Shown in pieces: positions 33,673-44,348 of a stretch of DNA of 64,000 bases; position 1 is the first letter of the stretch; the number at the start of each line of letters is the position of its first letter. Source of the stretch: Streptomyces nodosus (GTDB taxonomy: Bacteria; Actinomycetota; Actinomycetes; Streptomycetales; Streptomycetaceae); contig NZ_CP023747.1 in NCBI RefSeq assembly GCF_008704995.1, positions 2,940,501 through 3,004,500 of the forward strand. The letters are read 5' to 3'. Under the pieces are notes generated by a model that was given only the letters and a program-made list of their open reading frames with translations, was not told the DNA's origin and made no database searches. The position numbers were made by a program, and so were the translations under genes.

Positions 33673-36000
33673 TTACCTCTTCGACGGGAGCACCTGGACT
33701 GTCAGTACGCTGCCGTCCTTCGCCTGCCCCACCAGCTTGATCTTGGTGTTGGTGTTCGGCACCTGCACGCCCGCGTACGGGGTGGCGGGGTAGTAGTAGG
33801 TGCCGGTGCGGTCGTCGAAGACGGAGACGCCGGGGCGGCTCTTGATCTTCGTGGCCACTCCGTTGCTGTGCAGCGTGATCGCGTCCGTCCGCTCCAGGCT
33901 GAAGGTGGAGTCGAAGGTCTGGATGCGGTTGCGCATATACGTCCCGTCCGCCCACTTCAGCGGCGCGGCGTTGGCGTCGACCGGCAGGATCAGACCCGTG
34001 CCCGGGTGCTCGCTGACGTTGTTGTCGGCCTGCGAGGTGTCCCACAGCCAGATCAACAGGCCGTTCTGGTACGGGAAGTGCTCGACCCAGTCCGGCTTGG
34101 AGCCCGCGAAGCCGAAGTTGTACGGGCCGGTCTTCAGGGTGGTGTCGTACGACACGTACTGGCGGTTCTCGGCGATGTAGTACTGCGGGTAGTCGTCGGT
34201 GTAGGACGCGCCCCTGACCGAGAAGCCGTTCACGGCCCAGTCGCCGGTGCCGTTCTCGGCGCCGTCGCTGAAGAGGGTGGCGCCGTCGGCGGTGAGGGTG
34301 ATGTCGTCCGCCGCGAAGCCCTTGAGGGCCACACCGCCGTCGGTGGTGTAGCGGAAGCGCAGCTTGACCTTGGCGCCGGCGTAGTCGTCCAGCGGGTAGG
34401 CCAGGTCGGCGTATCCGTCGATGGTGCCGGTCAGGCCGGGCTGGTCGCTGGCGTCGCGCGGGATCGCCGCTCCGTCGACCGTGCCGTCGATCGGCGTCCA
34501 GGTGGCGCCGCCGTCGGTGGAGACCTCCGTGTACAGGAAGTCGTAGTCGGTCTCGATGTCGTAGTAGCCCTTGAGGGACAGCGTGGCCGACGAGGCGCCC
34601 GTGAGGTCCACATCACGGGTCAGCGTGTTGTTGAGCCCGTTGCCGCGGCCGCTCCACCACTGGTACGACCCGTTCGCCGGGGGGACCAGTTCGGTGGTGA
34701 CGGTCTTCTTCGGCAGCGTGACGACCAGCGCCTGCGGGTCCTTGGTGTTGTACTCCGAGTACCCGATGTTCGTCTGCGAGGTGCCGCGGTTGCTGACGGT
34801 CCGGTAGTCCAGCCAGCCGAGCTGCAGCTTGTCCCAGGCGGTGAAGTCGCCCGGACGGTCACCGATGTTGTCCTTGCCGTTGCCGAGCCAGGAGCCGGAG
34901 GACATCAGGTCCCAGAAGCCGGTGGAGTTCTCGGCGCCGCCGGAGGTGTCGTAGTTGTCCGGCAGACCGAGGTCATGGCCGTACTCATGGGCGAAGACGC
35001 CGAGGCCGCCGTTCTCCGGCTGGATGGTGTAGTCGCCCACCCAGATGCCGGTGTCGCCCACCTGGGTGCCGCCGAGCTTGTTGTACGCGGGGCCGGTCTT
35101 GCCGGCGTCGGTGCCGTAGGCGTACCAGCGGTGGGCCCAGATGGCGTCCTCGCCCTGGGCGCCGCCGCCCGCGGACTCGTCCTCACCGGCGTGCACGATC
35201 TGGAAGTGGTCGATGTAGCCGTCGGGCTCGTTGAAGTCGCCGTCGCCGTCGTAGTCGTAGCGGTCCCACTGGTCGTACTGGGCGAGCGCGGCCTTGATCT
35301 GGGCGGGGGTGTCCCCGGCGGCCTTGCGGTCGGCGGTCCACTTCGCCAGCGCGTCGCTGACCAGGTTCCAGACGCAGGTGTCGCACTCGTTGGTGCCGTA
35401 ACGGGCCTCGTTGTAGTCGACCTTGACCCAGTCCTGGACCTGCCCGTCGACCGAGTAGCGGCCCGAGGACGCCTTCTCGTAGAACTGCTTGAGGGAGTCC
35501 TTCTTCGGGTCCTTGGAGAAGTAGAGGTCCTGGTAGTGCGCGCGGTTGTAGTCCGCCTGCCAGGCCGTGCTGTTGTCCTTGCCGCGGTTCGGCTTGGCTA
35601 TCTCGTTGTGCCGGGGGCCGACGGTGCCGCCGTACTGCGAGGTCTTGTCGCCGAACTCGACGAGGATGGTGAAGATCGTGTCGGTCCGCTCGCGGGCGAG
35701 TTCGACGTACTTGCCGCCGCTGAGCTTCACCACCTTCGAGGAGCCTCGGGTGGTGGGCTTGGACTTGCCCGAGATGACCTGGTGGAGCGCCTCCTCCCGC
35801 TGGGCGCTGCGGGTCTTGGTCAGCGGCCCGTCGAAGTCATGGCCCCTGCTCTCGACCGGCTGCGGGTCGTGGCGGTCGACGGCGGGCGCCGGTGCGCCCT
35901 TCGCGGTCTCGGCCACGGCGGGCGCCGCGAGGCCGGCCGTCGCCGCCGCGAGCGCGACCACCGTCGCGGCCGTTCTGAACGTCCAGGATCTGCTGGTCAC
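33673..36000 (-). CDS. secreted M6 family metalloprotease (immune inhibitor A-like)
   Basis: A 775-residue secreted zinc protease. The GTG start at 36000 has GGAGGAGGA upstream. A signal peptide (TVVALAAATAGLAAPAVAET) spans about residues 1-30, then a propeptide. The catalytic motif is FAHEYGHDLGLPDNYD (HExxH) near residue 335. GWYDIETDYDFLY-type and VRFRYTTDGG-type beta domains form the C-terminal third. Immune inhibitor A-like enzymes degrade extracellular proteins. Its upstream region has several inverted repeats (see separate entries), indicating tight control, plausibly developmental. The gene is monocistronic. Confidence 0.92.
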   Translation of the reverse strand: MTSRSWTFRTAATVVALAAATAGLAAPAVAETAKGAPAPAVDRHDPQPVESRGHDFDGPLTKTRSAQREEALHQVISGKSKPTTRGSSKVVKLSGGKYVELARERTDTIFTILVEFGDKTSQYGGTVGPRHNEIAKPNRGKDNSTAWQADYNRAHYQDLYFSKDPKKDSLKQFYEKASSGRYSVDGQVQDWVKVDYNEARYGTNECDTCVWNLVSDALAKWTADRKAAGDTPAQIKAALAQYDQWDRYDYDGDGDFNEPDGYIDHFQIVHAGEDESAGGGAQGEDAIWAHRWYAYGTDAGKTGPAYNKLGGTQVGDTGIWVGDYTIQPENGGLGVFAHEYGHDLGLPDNYDTSGGAENSTGFWDLMSSGSWLGNGKDNIGDRPGDFTAWDKLQLGWLDYRTVSNRGTSQTNIGYSEYNTKDPQALVVTLPKKTVTTELVPPANGSYQWWSGRGNGLNNTLTRDVDLTGASSATLSLKGYYDIETDYDFLYTEVSTDGGATWTPIDGTVDGAAIPRDASDQPGLTGTIDGYADLAYPLDDYAGAKVKLRFRYTTDGGVALKGFAADDITLTADGATLFSDGAENGTGDWAVNGFSVRGASYTDDYPQYYIAENRQYVSYDTTLKTGPYNFGFAGSKPDWVEHFPYQNGLLIWLWDTSQADNNVSEHPGTGLILPVDANAAPLKWADGTYMRNRIQTFDSTFSLERTDAITLHSNGVATKIKSRPGVSVFDDRTGTYYYPATPYAGVQVPNTNTKIKLVGQAKDGSVLTVQVLPSKR

Positions 36001-36080
36001 TTGAAAGTCCTCCTCCGCGCCCGGTCGCGCGGAGCAGGAATCCTGGTCCTGGAGGGGTCCGCGCGCGGGGTCCGCGTGTG

Positions 36081-36143
36081 TCAAGTGACGACATTTGACC
36101 GGAGGTTGAGAAGAAAAGACAGATCTTGACTTGGACAGGTCAA
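36081..36143. promoter_or_regulatory. repeated TCAA/TTGA inverted elements
   Basis: TCAA...TTTGA at 36081-36098 and TTGAC-8-GTCAA at 36126-36143 occur in tandem in the AT-rich part of the leader, 80-145 bp upstream of the protease start. They may be two binding sites for one regulator. Confidence 0.5.
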
Positions 36144-36162
36144 ATGTATTAACGGAAACTGA

Positions 36163-36181
36163 TGTTCGCTATACGAACGAC
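36163..36181. promoter_or_regulatory. inverted repeat GTTCG-ctata-CGAAC
   Basis: A perfect 5-bp inverted repeat around ctata inside the AT-rich stretch upstream of the protease gene. Candidate operator or part of a promoter. Confidence 0.5.
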
Positions 36182-36483
36182 ATACTCTTCTGTCAACCGG
36201 CGCGTGAGTAGGCCCGGCCGGCGGACACCATGACTCCGTGCGCCCCCTATGCATCGGCACCGTGGGTTAGGTTACGCTTACCGGGCGTTCCGTTCGGGCA
36301 TGCAGGCGAATAGAGTCGGCTGCAGAGCATCGGAAGGTGAGGGAACCCCCGTCGACACCGTTGTCGTCCCACCGTCACCCACGATGCCCGGTATCGCTCA
36401 CGTGCCCTTCAGTCAGCCGTAGTTGTCCGCATCCTCCCCCATCGTGAGAGGCCCGGGGGAGACCCCCACCTCGAGGAACGGCC

Positions 36484-36756
36484 ATGCCTCGTCCGAACGC
36501 CGCACAGCTCGCCTACGGTTCCTGCACCGTGATCTTCTCCACCCTCGCCATGCTGCTGCTGTCACAGACGAGTTCGGGTCTGGGGATCGCCGTGATCGCC
36601 CTCGCGGCACTCGCACTCGGACTGCTGGTCTCCCTGACGGTCCCCCTGTCGAGGTCCGCGTCGGCCACCGCACGGCAGCACGCCGGGGCCGGGCGCTCCG
36701 CGGCGTCCATGGGATCCGCGACCGCCGAGTCCGCCCACGAGCCGGCGAAACCCTGA
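36484..36756 (+). CDS. small membrane protein, unknown function
   Basis: A 90-residue protein with GAGGAACGG before ATG 36484. Two hydrophobic segments are visible: VIFSTLAMLLLSQTSS (about 16-31) and GIAVIALAALALGLLVSLTV (about 34-53), followed by a Ser/Ala-rich tail. No domain recognised. It is convergent with the RDD gene, with a strong shared terminator in between. Confidence 0.7.
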   Translation: MPRPNAAQLAYGSCTVIFSTLAMLLLSQTSSGLGIAVIALAALALGLLVSLTVPLSRSASATARQHAGAGRSAASMGSATAESAHEPAKP

Positions 36757-36835
36757 ACCGGGCCCGCATCCGCAGCGCTTCACCGTCACCGGAGCACCAC
36801 GCGCAACGCACGCACCGCCTCACCGCGGGCACTCG

Positions 36836-36870
36836 AACCGGTGGGCCCGTGTCACACGGACCCACCGGTT
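36836..36870. terminator. bidirectional terminator
   Basis: A nested hairpin AACCGGTGGG...CCCACCGGTT with inner CCGTGT/ACACGG lies between the convergent small membrane protein and RDD genes. Confidence 0.88.
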
Positions 36871-36877
36871 CCTTCCG

Positions 36878-37639
36878 TCACCGCGTGCTGACCTCCACCG
36901 TCCGGGCGGCCTTGTCGTGCAGACCCTGTTTGTAGGGCTTGTCGAAGAAGCTCCAGCCGCCGCAGATCGCGGTCCAGATGCAGGCACAGCAGAACGCGAA
37001 GGGAAGCCACAGCACCAGCGCGCGGATCAGCGAGGTCGCCACGGAGGGCGTGGAGCCGTCGGCCAGGTTGGCCACCCTCAGATTCAGCAGCTTCTTGCCG
37101 ACGGTCTGACCGTTCCTGGCGGTCATGAAGGTGTCATAGGCCGTGTAGAGCACGGCGGCGATCACGGACTGGCCCAGCGACTTGCCGTAGTCGATCTGAT
37201 TGGTGTCCACGTTGTACTCGGTGGTGTGGAACGCCCAGGACAGCAGCCAGACGACCAGCCCGACGAGGATCATGTCGATGATCCGCGCGAGCACCCGCTT
37301 GCCGCTGTCGGCGAGCGGCGGCATCCCGGCGAGCGGATCGCCGCCGCCGTAGGGGCCGTAGGGCCCTCCGCCGCCATAGGGATCGCCGCCGTAGTACGGC
37401 GGAGGGGTTCCGTAGGGGCTTCCGCCGCCGGGCGGAGGAGGCGCGCCATAGGGGCCGCCCGCGCCGGGCGGGGGCTGACCGCCGGGGGGAGGCTGCTCAC
37501 CCGGCGGGGGCGGGACGCCCTGGGAGAGGCCCCGGTACGGATCGGTGCCGGCGCCCTCGGGCGGCGGGGACGGCGGCTTCCGGAAGAGATCGTCCTCAGG
37601 ACCGTCTCCTGAGCCGGAGGGCGGCGGTTCGGTGCTCAT
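36878..37639 (-). CDS. RDD family membrane protein, proline-rich
   Basis: A 253-residue protein. Residues 1-105 are a Pro/Gly/Tyr-rich cytoplasmic region (GEQPPPGGQPPPGAGG, YGGDPYGGGGPYGPYGGG). The RDD domain begins with SGKRVLARIIDMILVGLVVW and has a second helix pair around IAAVLYTAYDTFMTARNGQT, VGKKLLNLRV, and a further hydrophobic helix before the C-terminus. RDD proteins are small membrane proteins of unclear role, possibly transport. A second RDD gene lies directly upstream on the same strand. Confidence 0.85.
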   Translation of the reverse strand: MSTEPPPSGSGDGPEDDLFRKPPSPPPEGAGTDPYRGLSQGVPPPPGEQPPPGGQPPPGAGGPYGAPPPPGGGSPYGTPPPYYGGDPYGGGGPYGPYGGGDPLAGMPPLADSGKRVLARIIDMILVGLVVWLLSWAFHTTEYNVDTNQIDYGKSLGQSVIAAVLYTAYDTFMTARNGQTVGKKLLNLRVANLADGSTPSVATSLIRALVLWLPFAFCCACIWTAICGGWSFFDKPYKQGLHDKAARTVEVSTR

Positions 37640-37693
37640 GGCCCGAGTCGACCGCGAACCCCCCGGGTCCGCATCCGCACAGGTCCGTCCGGG

Positions 37694-39340
37694 TCAGCCC
37701 GCCACGAACGTGTGCGCCACCTTGTCGTGCCAGCACTGGTGCCAGGGGCGGTCGAACAGGCACCACAGCACCCCGACGACGCCGACCACCAGCAGGCCCG
37801 GGACGCTGTAGACGAGCCAGCGGCGCAGGGCCCGGCCGAAGTCGGGCGGCTCATGGGCCTCGATGTCGCGCACCTCGATGCCGCACAGCCGCTTGCCGAG
37901 CGTACGGCCCCACTTGGCGGTGGGCAGCACCTCGTAGAGGACGCCGAAGCCGAGGAGCACGGCGAGCACGACGGCGAGGTGGACCGAGGTGGTGCCGTCG
38001 AGCAGCCACACCGTGACGGTCTGCCCGGACATCCTGGCCGCTTCCACCTTGGCGTGGATGTGGTCGATCGACCGGGTGCCCAGCGGTACCGCCGCCACGC
38101 CCGTGACCGCCGCGAGCACCAGGGTGTCCAGGAGCCGGGCGGCCAGCCGCTTGCCCAGGCCCGCGGGCCGGGCCGCCGCGTGGGCCCGGGCGGCCGCCTG
38201 GAACACGTCGTCCACCGGCGGCTTCCACGGCGCGACGGGCTGCTCGCCCTCCGGTCCCGGTTCTGCGAGTCGGTGCACCTGCTGCGCCCAGGAGGGCTGC
38301 CCGCCGCCCGCACCCGCGCTCATGGGGGTGACGCCGGGTCCGGTGGACTGCTGCGGAAGCCCCACGGAGTGCTGGTGCGGTGAGCCCGTGGACTGCCGCG
38401 GAAGACCTGGGGCGGGCCGGCCCGGAAGCCCGGACTCGGGCCCCCTCGGCGCCGGCGGGGTGGGCCCCCGCGGGGCCGGAGGGGTGGGTTCCGGCGACTG
38501 CGGGTTCAGGCCGAGCGCCTGACGGGCCGCCGACTGGGCGCCGGTGGGCGTGGTGGCGGACCGTCCCGGACCGGAGTCCGCCGCCTCCGCGTTTCCGCCC
38601 TGCTCCCCCTTGCGCGGGGAGAGCGCACGGAACGTCATGGTGTCCTCGGAGGGGACGGGTCCGTCGGTGCCGGAGGCGGACGGGGCGCCGGTGCCGGAGC
38701 CCCCGTCGCGCCGCGGCCGACGGAACACCATCGTGCCCTCCGGGGCCGCGGAGGACGAGTCGCCCCCGGCGGCGGGGCCGGCGGGCGGGATGGTCGCCGT
38801 GCCGTCCGTGCGGTTCGCCGTGCCCTCGGGCCCGCCGGTGAGCGGGATACGGGGGTCCGGGCCCTGGGGTGCGCCCCAGGACACCCGGCGGTCCTGGTCG
38901 CCTCCGAAGCCGGACTGCCGGGAGCGGTCGGCGCCCCACGCCGAGGCGGGCTCCGGGCGGCCGTCGGGCCGGGACGCGGAGGGGTTCACCCCCGGGGGCG
39001 CCGCGGAGGGGTCCCCGGCCGGCTTCCCGGACGGGCCGTGCGGGGCGTCGGGGGCGGAGTTCCCCGCGGGTTCCCGCAGCGGCTCCCCGATCGGCTCGCC
39101 CCGCGGTTCCTCGATCGGGTCCTCGTCGAAGAAGTGCGGGCCGGTCTCCTCGACCGAGGGTGAGGCGGGGTGCCGGCCGGACGGCGGGGAGAGCGGCCGA
39201 CCGTCGCTGGGAGCCGGGCGACTGGTGCCCGGCACCCAGGCCATGCCGTTCCAGTACCGGACGTATCCGGGGATGGACGGATCCGGGTAATAGCCTTCGC
39301 GGGGCAGGTCGTCGCCGGGTGCCGGAGTTGGGGCGCTCAT
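37694..39340 (-). CDS. RDD family membrane protein with DUF2510 and long disordered linker
   Basis: A 548-residue protein from ATG 39340. The N-terminal PREGYYPDPSIPGYVRYWNG, then MAWVPGT, is a DUF2510-type module. About residues 45-390 are Pro/Gly/Glu/Ala-rich with repeats such as TPPAPRGPTPPAPRGPE and TGSPHQHSVGLPQQSTG. The C-terminal RDD domain (about 400-548) has GLGKRLAARLLDTLVLAAVT and AKWGRTLGKRLCGIEVRD. DUF2510 proteins commonly pair a cytoplasmic module with a membrane domain. It lies 54 bp from the next RDD gene. Function unknown. Confidence 0.82.
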   Translation of the reverse strand: MSAPTPAPGDDLPREGYYPDPSIPGYVRYWNGMAWVPGTSRPAPSDGRPLSPPSGRHPASPSVEETGPHFFDEDPIEEPRGEPIGEPLREPAGNSAPDAPHGPSGKPAGDPSAAPPGVNPSASRPDGRPEPASAWGADRSRQSGFGGDQDRRVSWGAPQGPDPRIPLTGGPEGTANRTDGTATIPPAGPAAGGDSSSAAPEGTMVFRRPRRDGGSGTGAPSASGTDGPVPSEDTMTFRALSPRKGEQGGNAEAADSGPGRSATTPTGAQSAARQALGLNPQSPEPTPPAPRGPTPPAPRGPESGLPGRPAPGLPRQSTGSPHQHSVGLPQQSTGPGVTPMSAGAGGGQPSWAQQVHRLAEPGPEGEQPVAPWKPPVDDVFQAAARAHAAARPAGLGKRLAARLLDTLVLAAVTGVAAVPLGTRSIDHIHAKVEAARMSGQTVTVWLLDGTTSVHLAVVLAVLLGFGVLYEVLPTAKWGRTLGKRLCGIEVRDIEAHEPPDFGRALRRWLVYSVPGLLVVGVVGVLWCLFDRPWHQCWHDKVAHTFVAG

Positions 39341-39584
39341 GTCCGTCGTCCCGTATCTGCTCGGGGGATTCGTGTAGGCGTCCACATCTATCAGAACCAC
39401 GCAGCGTGTACGGCCACTCCGCCCGTACCCACCCCTTTCCGGGCGACACCGCGCAGGCCCTTCACACACCTGGAACATACTCCGAAAGAAAACCTCCGAA
39501 ACTCGCGTAATGCCTCCCGCGGTTCCTCGCTCTCACTCGTACGGGCCTGCCCACCGGCCCCGTACCGGAGAGGAACCGCGCGTC

Positions 39585-40013
39585 ATGCACACCGTGTTGG
39601 AATGCGAGTTGGACCTGGAGCTCGTCCTGGCCCCGGGACAGAGCGTCCCGGTCCCGGCCAGGCTCGGCTACCGCACCGACGACCCGTACGCCGTCCACAT
39701 CACCTTCCACATCGACTGCGCGCAGTCGGTGCACTGGACCTTTGCCCGCGAGCTGCTGATCGAGGGGGTGTTCCGGGCCTGCGGGCACGGCGACGTGCGG
39801 CTGTGGCCGGCGAAGACCCGGGGCCGCAGCGTCGTTCTGATAGCGCTGAGTTCGCCGAACGGGGACGCCCTGCTCGAGGCTCCGGCCGCCCCGGTGTCGG
39901 CGTGGCTGGAGCGCACCCTGCGGCTGGTGCCTCCGGGGGGCGAGGCCGGGCGGCTCGGCATCGACGACGGCCTCACCGAACTGCTGGCCTCCTCGCCCCG
40001 GGACGGGGAGTGA
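39585..40013 (+). CDS. ssgG: SsgA-like sporulation/cell division regulator
   Basis: A 142-residue SALP family protein. Core features: ELDLELVLAPGQSVPVPARL, the region LGYRTDDPYAVHITFHID, VHWTFARELLIEGVFRACGH and GDVRLWPAKTRGRSVVLI. These proteins occur only in morphologically complex actinobacteria and guide septum placement and sporulation through SsgB/FtsZ. The start ATG 39585 is preceded by GAGAGGAA. The symbol comes from recalled synteny: the S. coelicolor SALP beside hppD and an FAD oxidase is ssgG; the paralog identity needs phylogeny. It is convergent with the FAD oxidase gene, 7 bp apart. Confidence 0.85.
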   Translation: MHTVLECELDLELVLAPGQSVPVPARLGYRTDDPYAVHITFHIDCAQSVHWTFARELLIEGVFRACGHGDVRLWPAKTRGRSVVLIALSSPNGDALLEAPAAPVSAWLERTLRLVPPGGEAGRLGIDDGLTELLASSPRDGE

Positions 40014-40020
40014 AGCCGGG

Positions 40021-41421
40021 TCAGAAGAGCTTGCCCGGGTTGAGGATGCCCAGCGGGTCGAAGGCCGCTTTGACCGCCCGCTGCATCTCCACGCCCACCG
40101 GGCCGATCTCCCGCGCCAGCCACTCCTTCTTCAGGACTCCCACGCCGTGCTCGCCGGTGATGGTGCCGCCGAGTTCCAGACCGAGGGCCATGATCTCGTC
40201 GAAGGACTCCCGGGCGCGGCGGGACTCCTCGGGGTCCTGTGCGTCGAAGCAGACGGTCGGATGGGTGTTGCCGTCGCCCGCGTGCGCGCAGACCCCGATG
40301 GTGAGCCGGTGCGTCCCGGCGATCCGCTCGATCCCCTCGAGCAGTTCGCCGAGCCGGGAACGGGGCACACAGACGTCGTCGATCATCGTGGTGCCCTTCA
40401 CGGTCTCCAGCGCGGGCAGGGACAACCGCCGTGCCTGGAGGAGCAGTTCGGACTCGGCGGTGTCCTCGGCCGGTACCACCTGGGTGGCGCCCGCGGCCTC
40501 GCACAGCGCGCCGACCTCGGCGAGGTCGGCGGCCGGGTCCGGGGTGTCGAAGGCGGCGAGGAGCAGAGCCCGGGTGCTCTCCGGCAGGCCCATGTGCGCC
40601 AGGTCGTTGACGGCCTTGACGGTGGTGTTGTCCATCAGTTCGAGGAGGGAGGGCACATGACGGCCCTTCATGATCCGGCACACCGCGTCGCAGGCGTCGG
40701 CCGCGGAGGCGAACTCGGCCGCCAGCACCAGTTGCCGGGGCGGCTTCGGGCGCAGGGCGAGGATCGCCCGGACCACGATGCCGAGCGAGCCCTCGGAGCC
40801 CACGAAGAGCCGGGTGAGGTCATAGCCGGCGACGCCCTTGGCCGTGCGGCGGCCGGTGGACAGCAGGCGTCCGTCGGCCAGGACGACATCGAGTCCGAGG
40901 ACGTACTCGGCCGTCACCCCGTACTTGACGCAGCACAGGCCGCCGGAGGCGGTGCCGATGTTGCCGCCGATGGTGCAGCTCTCCCAGCTGGAGGGATCCG
41001 GCGGGTAGCACAGTCCGTGGTCGCCGACCGCGCGGGAGAGCGTGGCGTTGACGACGCCGGGTTCCACCACGGCGATCCGGTCGACCGGGTTGATCTCCAG
41101 GATCCGGTCCATCCTGGTCAGGGAGAGCACGATGCAGCCGTCGGAGGCGTTGGCGGCGCCCGACAGTCCGGTGCGGGCGCCCTGCGGGACGACCGGGACG
41201 CGCAGCTCGGTGGCCGTCCGCATGATGTGCTGGACCTGTTCGACGGTGCGCGGCAGCACCACCACGGCCGGGGCGCCGGCCGCGCAGAAGCTCGCCATGT
41301 CGTTGGCGTAGGAGGCCGTGACGTCCGGGTCGGTCAGTACGGCCTCGGCGGGCAGTCCGGCCCGCAGACGGTCGAGGAGGTTGCCGGTGAGGTCGTCGCG
41401 CGGGGCTTCGATACGGCTCAT
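40021..41421 (-). CDS. FAD-linked oxidase (glycolate oxidase GlcD/D-lactate dehydrogenase type)
   Basis: A 466-residue FAD flavoprotein. The FAD-binding domain includes RVPVVPQGARTGLSGAANAS and YPPDPSSWESCTIGGNIGTA, and the C-terminal domain has CAHAGDGNTHPTVCFDAQDP and GGTITGEHGVGVLKKEWLAR, which are the substrate and metal motifs of GlcD/D-2-hydroxyacid dehydrogenases. It likely oxidises a D-2-hydroxyacid such as glycolate or D-lactate, passing electrons to the membrane chain. No GlcE/GlcF gene is adjacent. The start at 41421 has no strong ribosome binding site. Confidence 0.88.
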   Translation of the reverse strand: MSRIEAPRDDLTGNLLDRLRAGLPAEAVLTDPDVTASYANDMASFCAAGAPAVVVLPRTVEQVQHIMRTATELRVPVVPQGARTGLSGAANASDGCIVLSLTRMDRILEINPVDRIAVVEPGVVNATLSRAVGDHGLCYPPDPSSWESCTIGGNIGTASGGLCCVKYGVTAEYVLGLDVVLADGRLLSTGRRTAKGVAGYDLTRLFVGSEGSLGIVVRAILALRPKPPRQLVLAAEFASAADACDAVCRIMKGRHVPSLLELMDNTTVKAVNDLAHMGLPESTRALLLAAFDTPDPAADLAEVGALCEAAGATQVVPAEDTAESELLLQARRLSLPALETVKGTTMIDDVCVPRSRLGELLEGIERIAGTHRLTIGVCAHAGDGNTHPTVCFDAQDPEESRRARESFDEIMALGLELGGTITGEHGVGVLKKEWLAREIGPVGVEMQRAVKAAFDPLGILNPGKLF

Positions 41422-41496
41422 GATCACAGCGTTGCACCGGGGAGCCCCGGTGTGAACCCCGGCCGCGCGGGCCGCCGCCGCACCGGTGACATGCCT

Positions 41497-41526
41497 CGGC
41501 CCCACGGGTCAGGATCCGTGGGGCCG
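41497..41526 (-). terminator. terminator after hppD
   Basis: An 11-bp perfect stem CGGCCCCACGG / CCGTGGGGCCG with an 8-base loop, 50 bp after the hppD stop and before the oxidase gene. Confidence 0.85.
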
Positions 41527-41576
41527 TGCCCGGGCGGTACGGCGGCGGGTGCGTGCCGCCGCCGTACCGGCGGGTG

Positions 41577-43324
<1,748 letters not shown>

Positions 43325-43436
43325 GTACCCCGGTCGGCCGGGACGAGGGCCGGCGGATGCGCTTCCGGGCCCCTCGGACGGCCGGCGGCCGGTCCCCGGG
43401 AGGCGTGGCACCGGCACCACCGGAGGAGAGGCCGAC

Positions 43437-44246
43437 GTGACGACAGCGCAGCTGATGGAGCGGGAGGAGCGGACGCGGCCCGGGACGCCGGCCCCGCCGG
43501 ACCCCTCACGGCCGCGGCTCACCTGGCGGCGGCTGACCGTGCTGCCCCTGGCGCTGACGGTGGCGCTCCTGGCGACCCTGCTGTGGTTCCGCCACGCGCG
43601 TCTGGACCCGGACGCGGAGGACGCGCTGGCGCGCCTGAGGGTCTCCAGGGTGCTGTGGCAGCACATCGAACTGACCGCGCTCGCCACCCTGCTGGTGGCG
43701 GCCGTCACGCTCCCGCTGGGCGTGCTGCTCACCCGCGGGGTGCTGCGCCGGTTCACGCCCGCGGCGAGCACGCTCGCCGAGCTGGGCCGGACCGCTCCGG
43801 TTTTCGCGCTTCCGGCACTGCCGGCGCTCCGGCCGGGCACCGACCGCACGACGGTGCTGACCGGTCTCGTCGTCTGTGCGGCCCTGCCCGTGCTGTCGAG
43901 CACGGTCGCGGGCCTTGCGGCACAGGGCCCTGCGTTCCGGGAGGCCGCCCGTGACCTCGGCATGTCCCCGCTGAGCCGGCTGACCCGGGTGGAACTGCCC
44001 CTGGCGGTGCCGCTGATCCTCGCGGGCGTCCGGACGGCCCTGGTGCTGAACGCCGGCACGGCGACCCTGGTAGTCCTCGGCGGCCAGCGCGGCCTGGGTG
44101 CGCTGATCACCACCGGGGTCACCCATCGGTGCGTACCGGCGCTGCTCCTCGGCTCGGTCCTGACCGCCGCGGTGGCGCTGCTGGCCGACTGGCTGGCCTC
44201 GGTGGCGGAGGCGCTGCTACGACCGCGGGCGGCCACGGGCATCTGA
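43437..44246 (+). CDS. orphan ABC permease, osmoprotectant (OpuCB/ProW) type
   Basis: A 269-residue binding-protein-dependent permease. The GTG start has GGAGGAGAG upstream. Five or so hydrophobic segments follow a Pro-rich N-terminus (VLPLALTVALLATLLW, TALATLLVAAVTLPLGVLLT and others), and the EAA loop is visible as FREAARDLGMSPLSRLTRVE, with LPLAVPLILAGVRTALVLN. This resembles glycine betaine/choline permeases. No ATPase or binding protein is adjacent. It may be an incomplete system or work with distant partners. The Lrp gene is upstream at 112 bp. Confidence 0.8.
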   Translation: MTTAQLMEREERTRPGTPAPPDPSRPRLTWRRLTVLPLALTVALLATLLWFRHARLDPDAEDALARLRVSRVLWQHIELTALATLLVAAVTLPLGVLLTRGVLRRFTPAASTLAELGRTAPVFALPALPALRPGTDRTTVLTGLVVCAALPVLSSTVAGLAAQGPAFREAARDLGMSPLSRLTRVELPLAVPLILAGVRTALVLNAGTATLVVLGGQRGLGALITTGVTHRCVPALLLGSVLTAAVALLADWLASVAEALLRPRAATGI

Positions 44247-44270
44247 CGGGGGGTCCGGGACCTCGGGCAG

Positions 44271-44331
44271 TTCCAAAGACTTAGTTCCAAAGACTTGGTT
44301 GCAAAGAAAGCGTTGCAACGGTTCCTTTGCA
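44271..44331. promoter_or_regulatory. operator-like repeats before the ArsR-type gene
   Basis: Two direct copies of TTCCAAAGACTT lie 14 bp apart, followed by TGCAAAG...CTTTGCA with the palindrome CGTTGCAACG inside. The cluster ends 17 bp before the regulator ATG, suggesting autoregulation. Confidence 0.6.
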
Positions 44332-44348
44332 TGGCTATCCTCGATGCC

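Larger units (their letters stand above)
36001..36483. other. control region of the M6 protease gene
   Basis: This 483-bp region has a lower-GC part (about 36110-36200) with two inverted repeat groups, unusual for the window and typical of regulated Streptomyces promoters. No gene is seen. The right end holds the leader of the small membrane protein gene. Confidence 0.6.
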
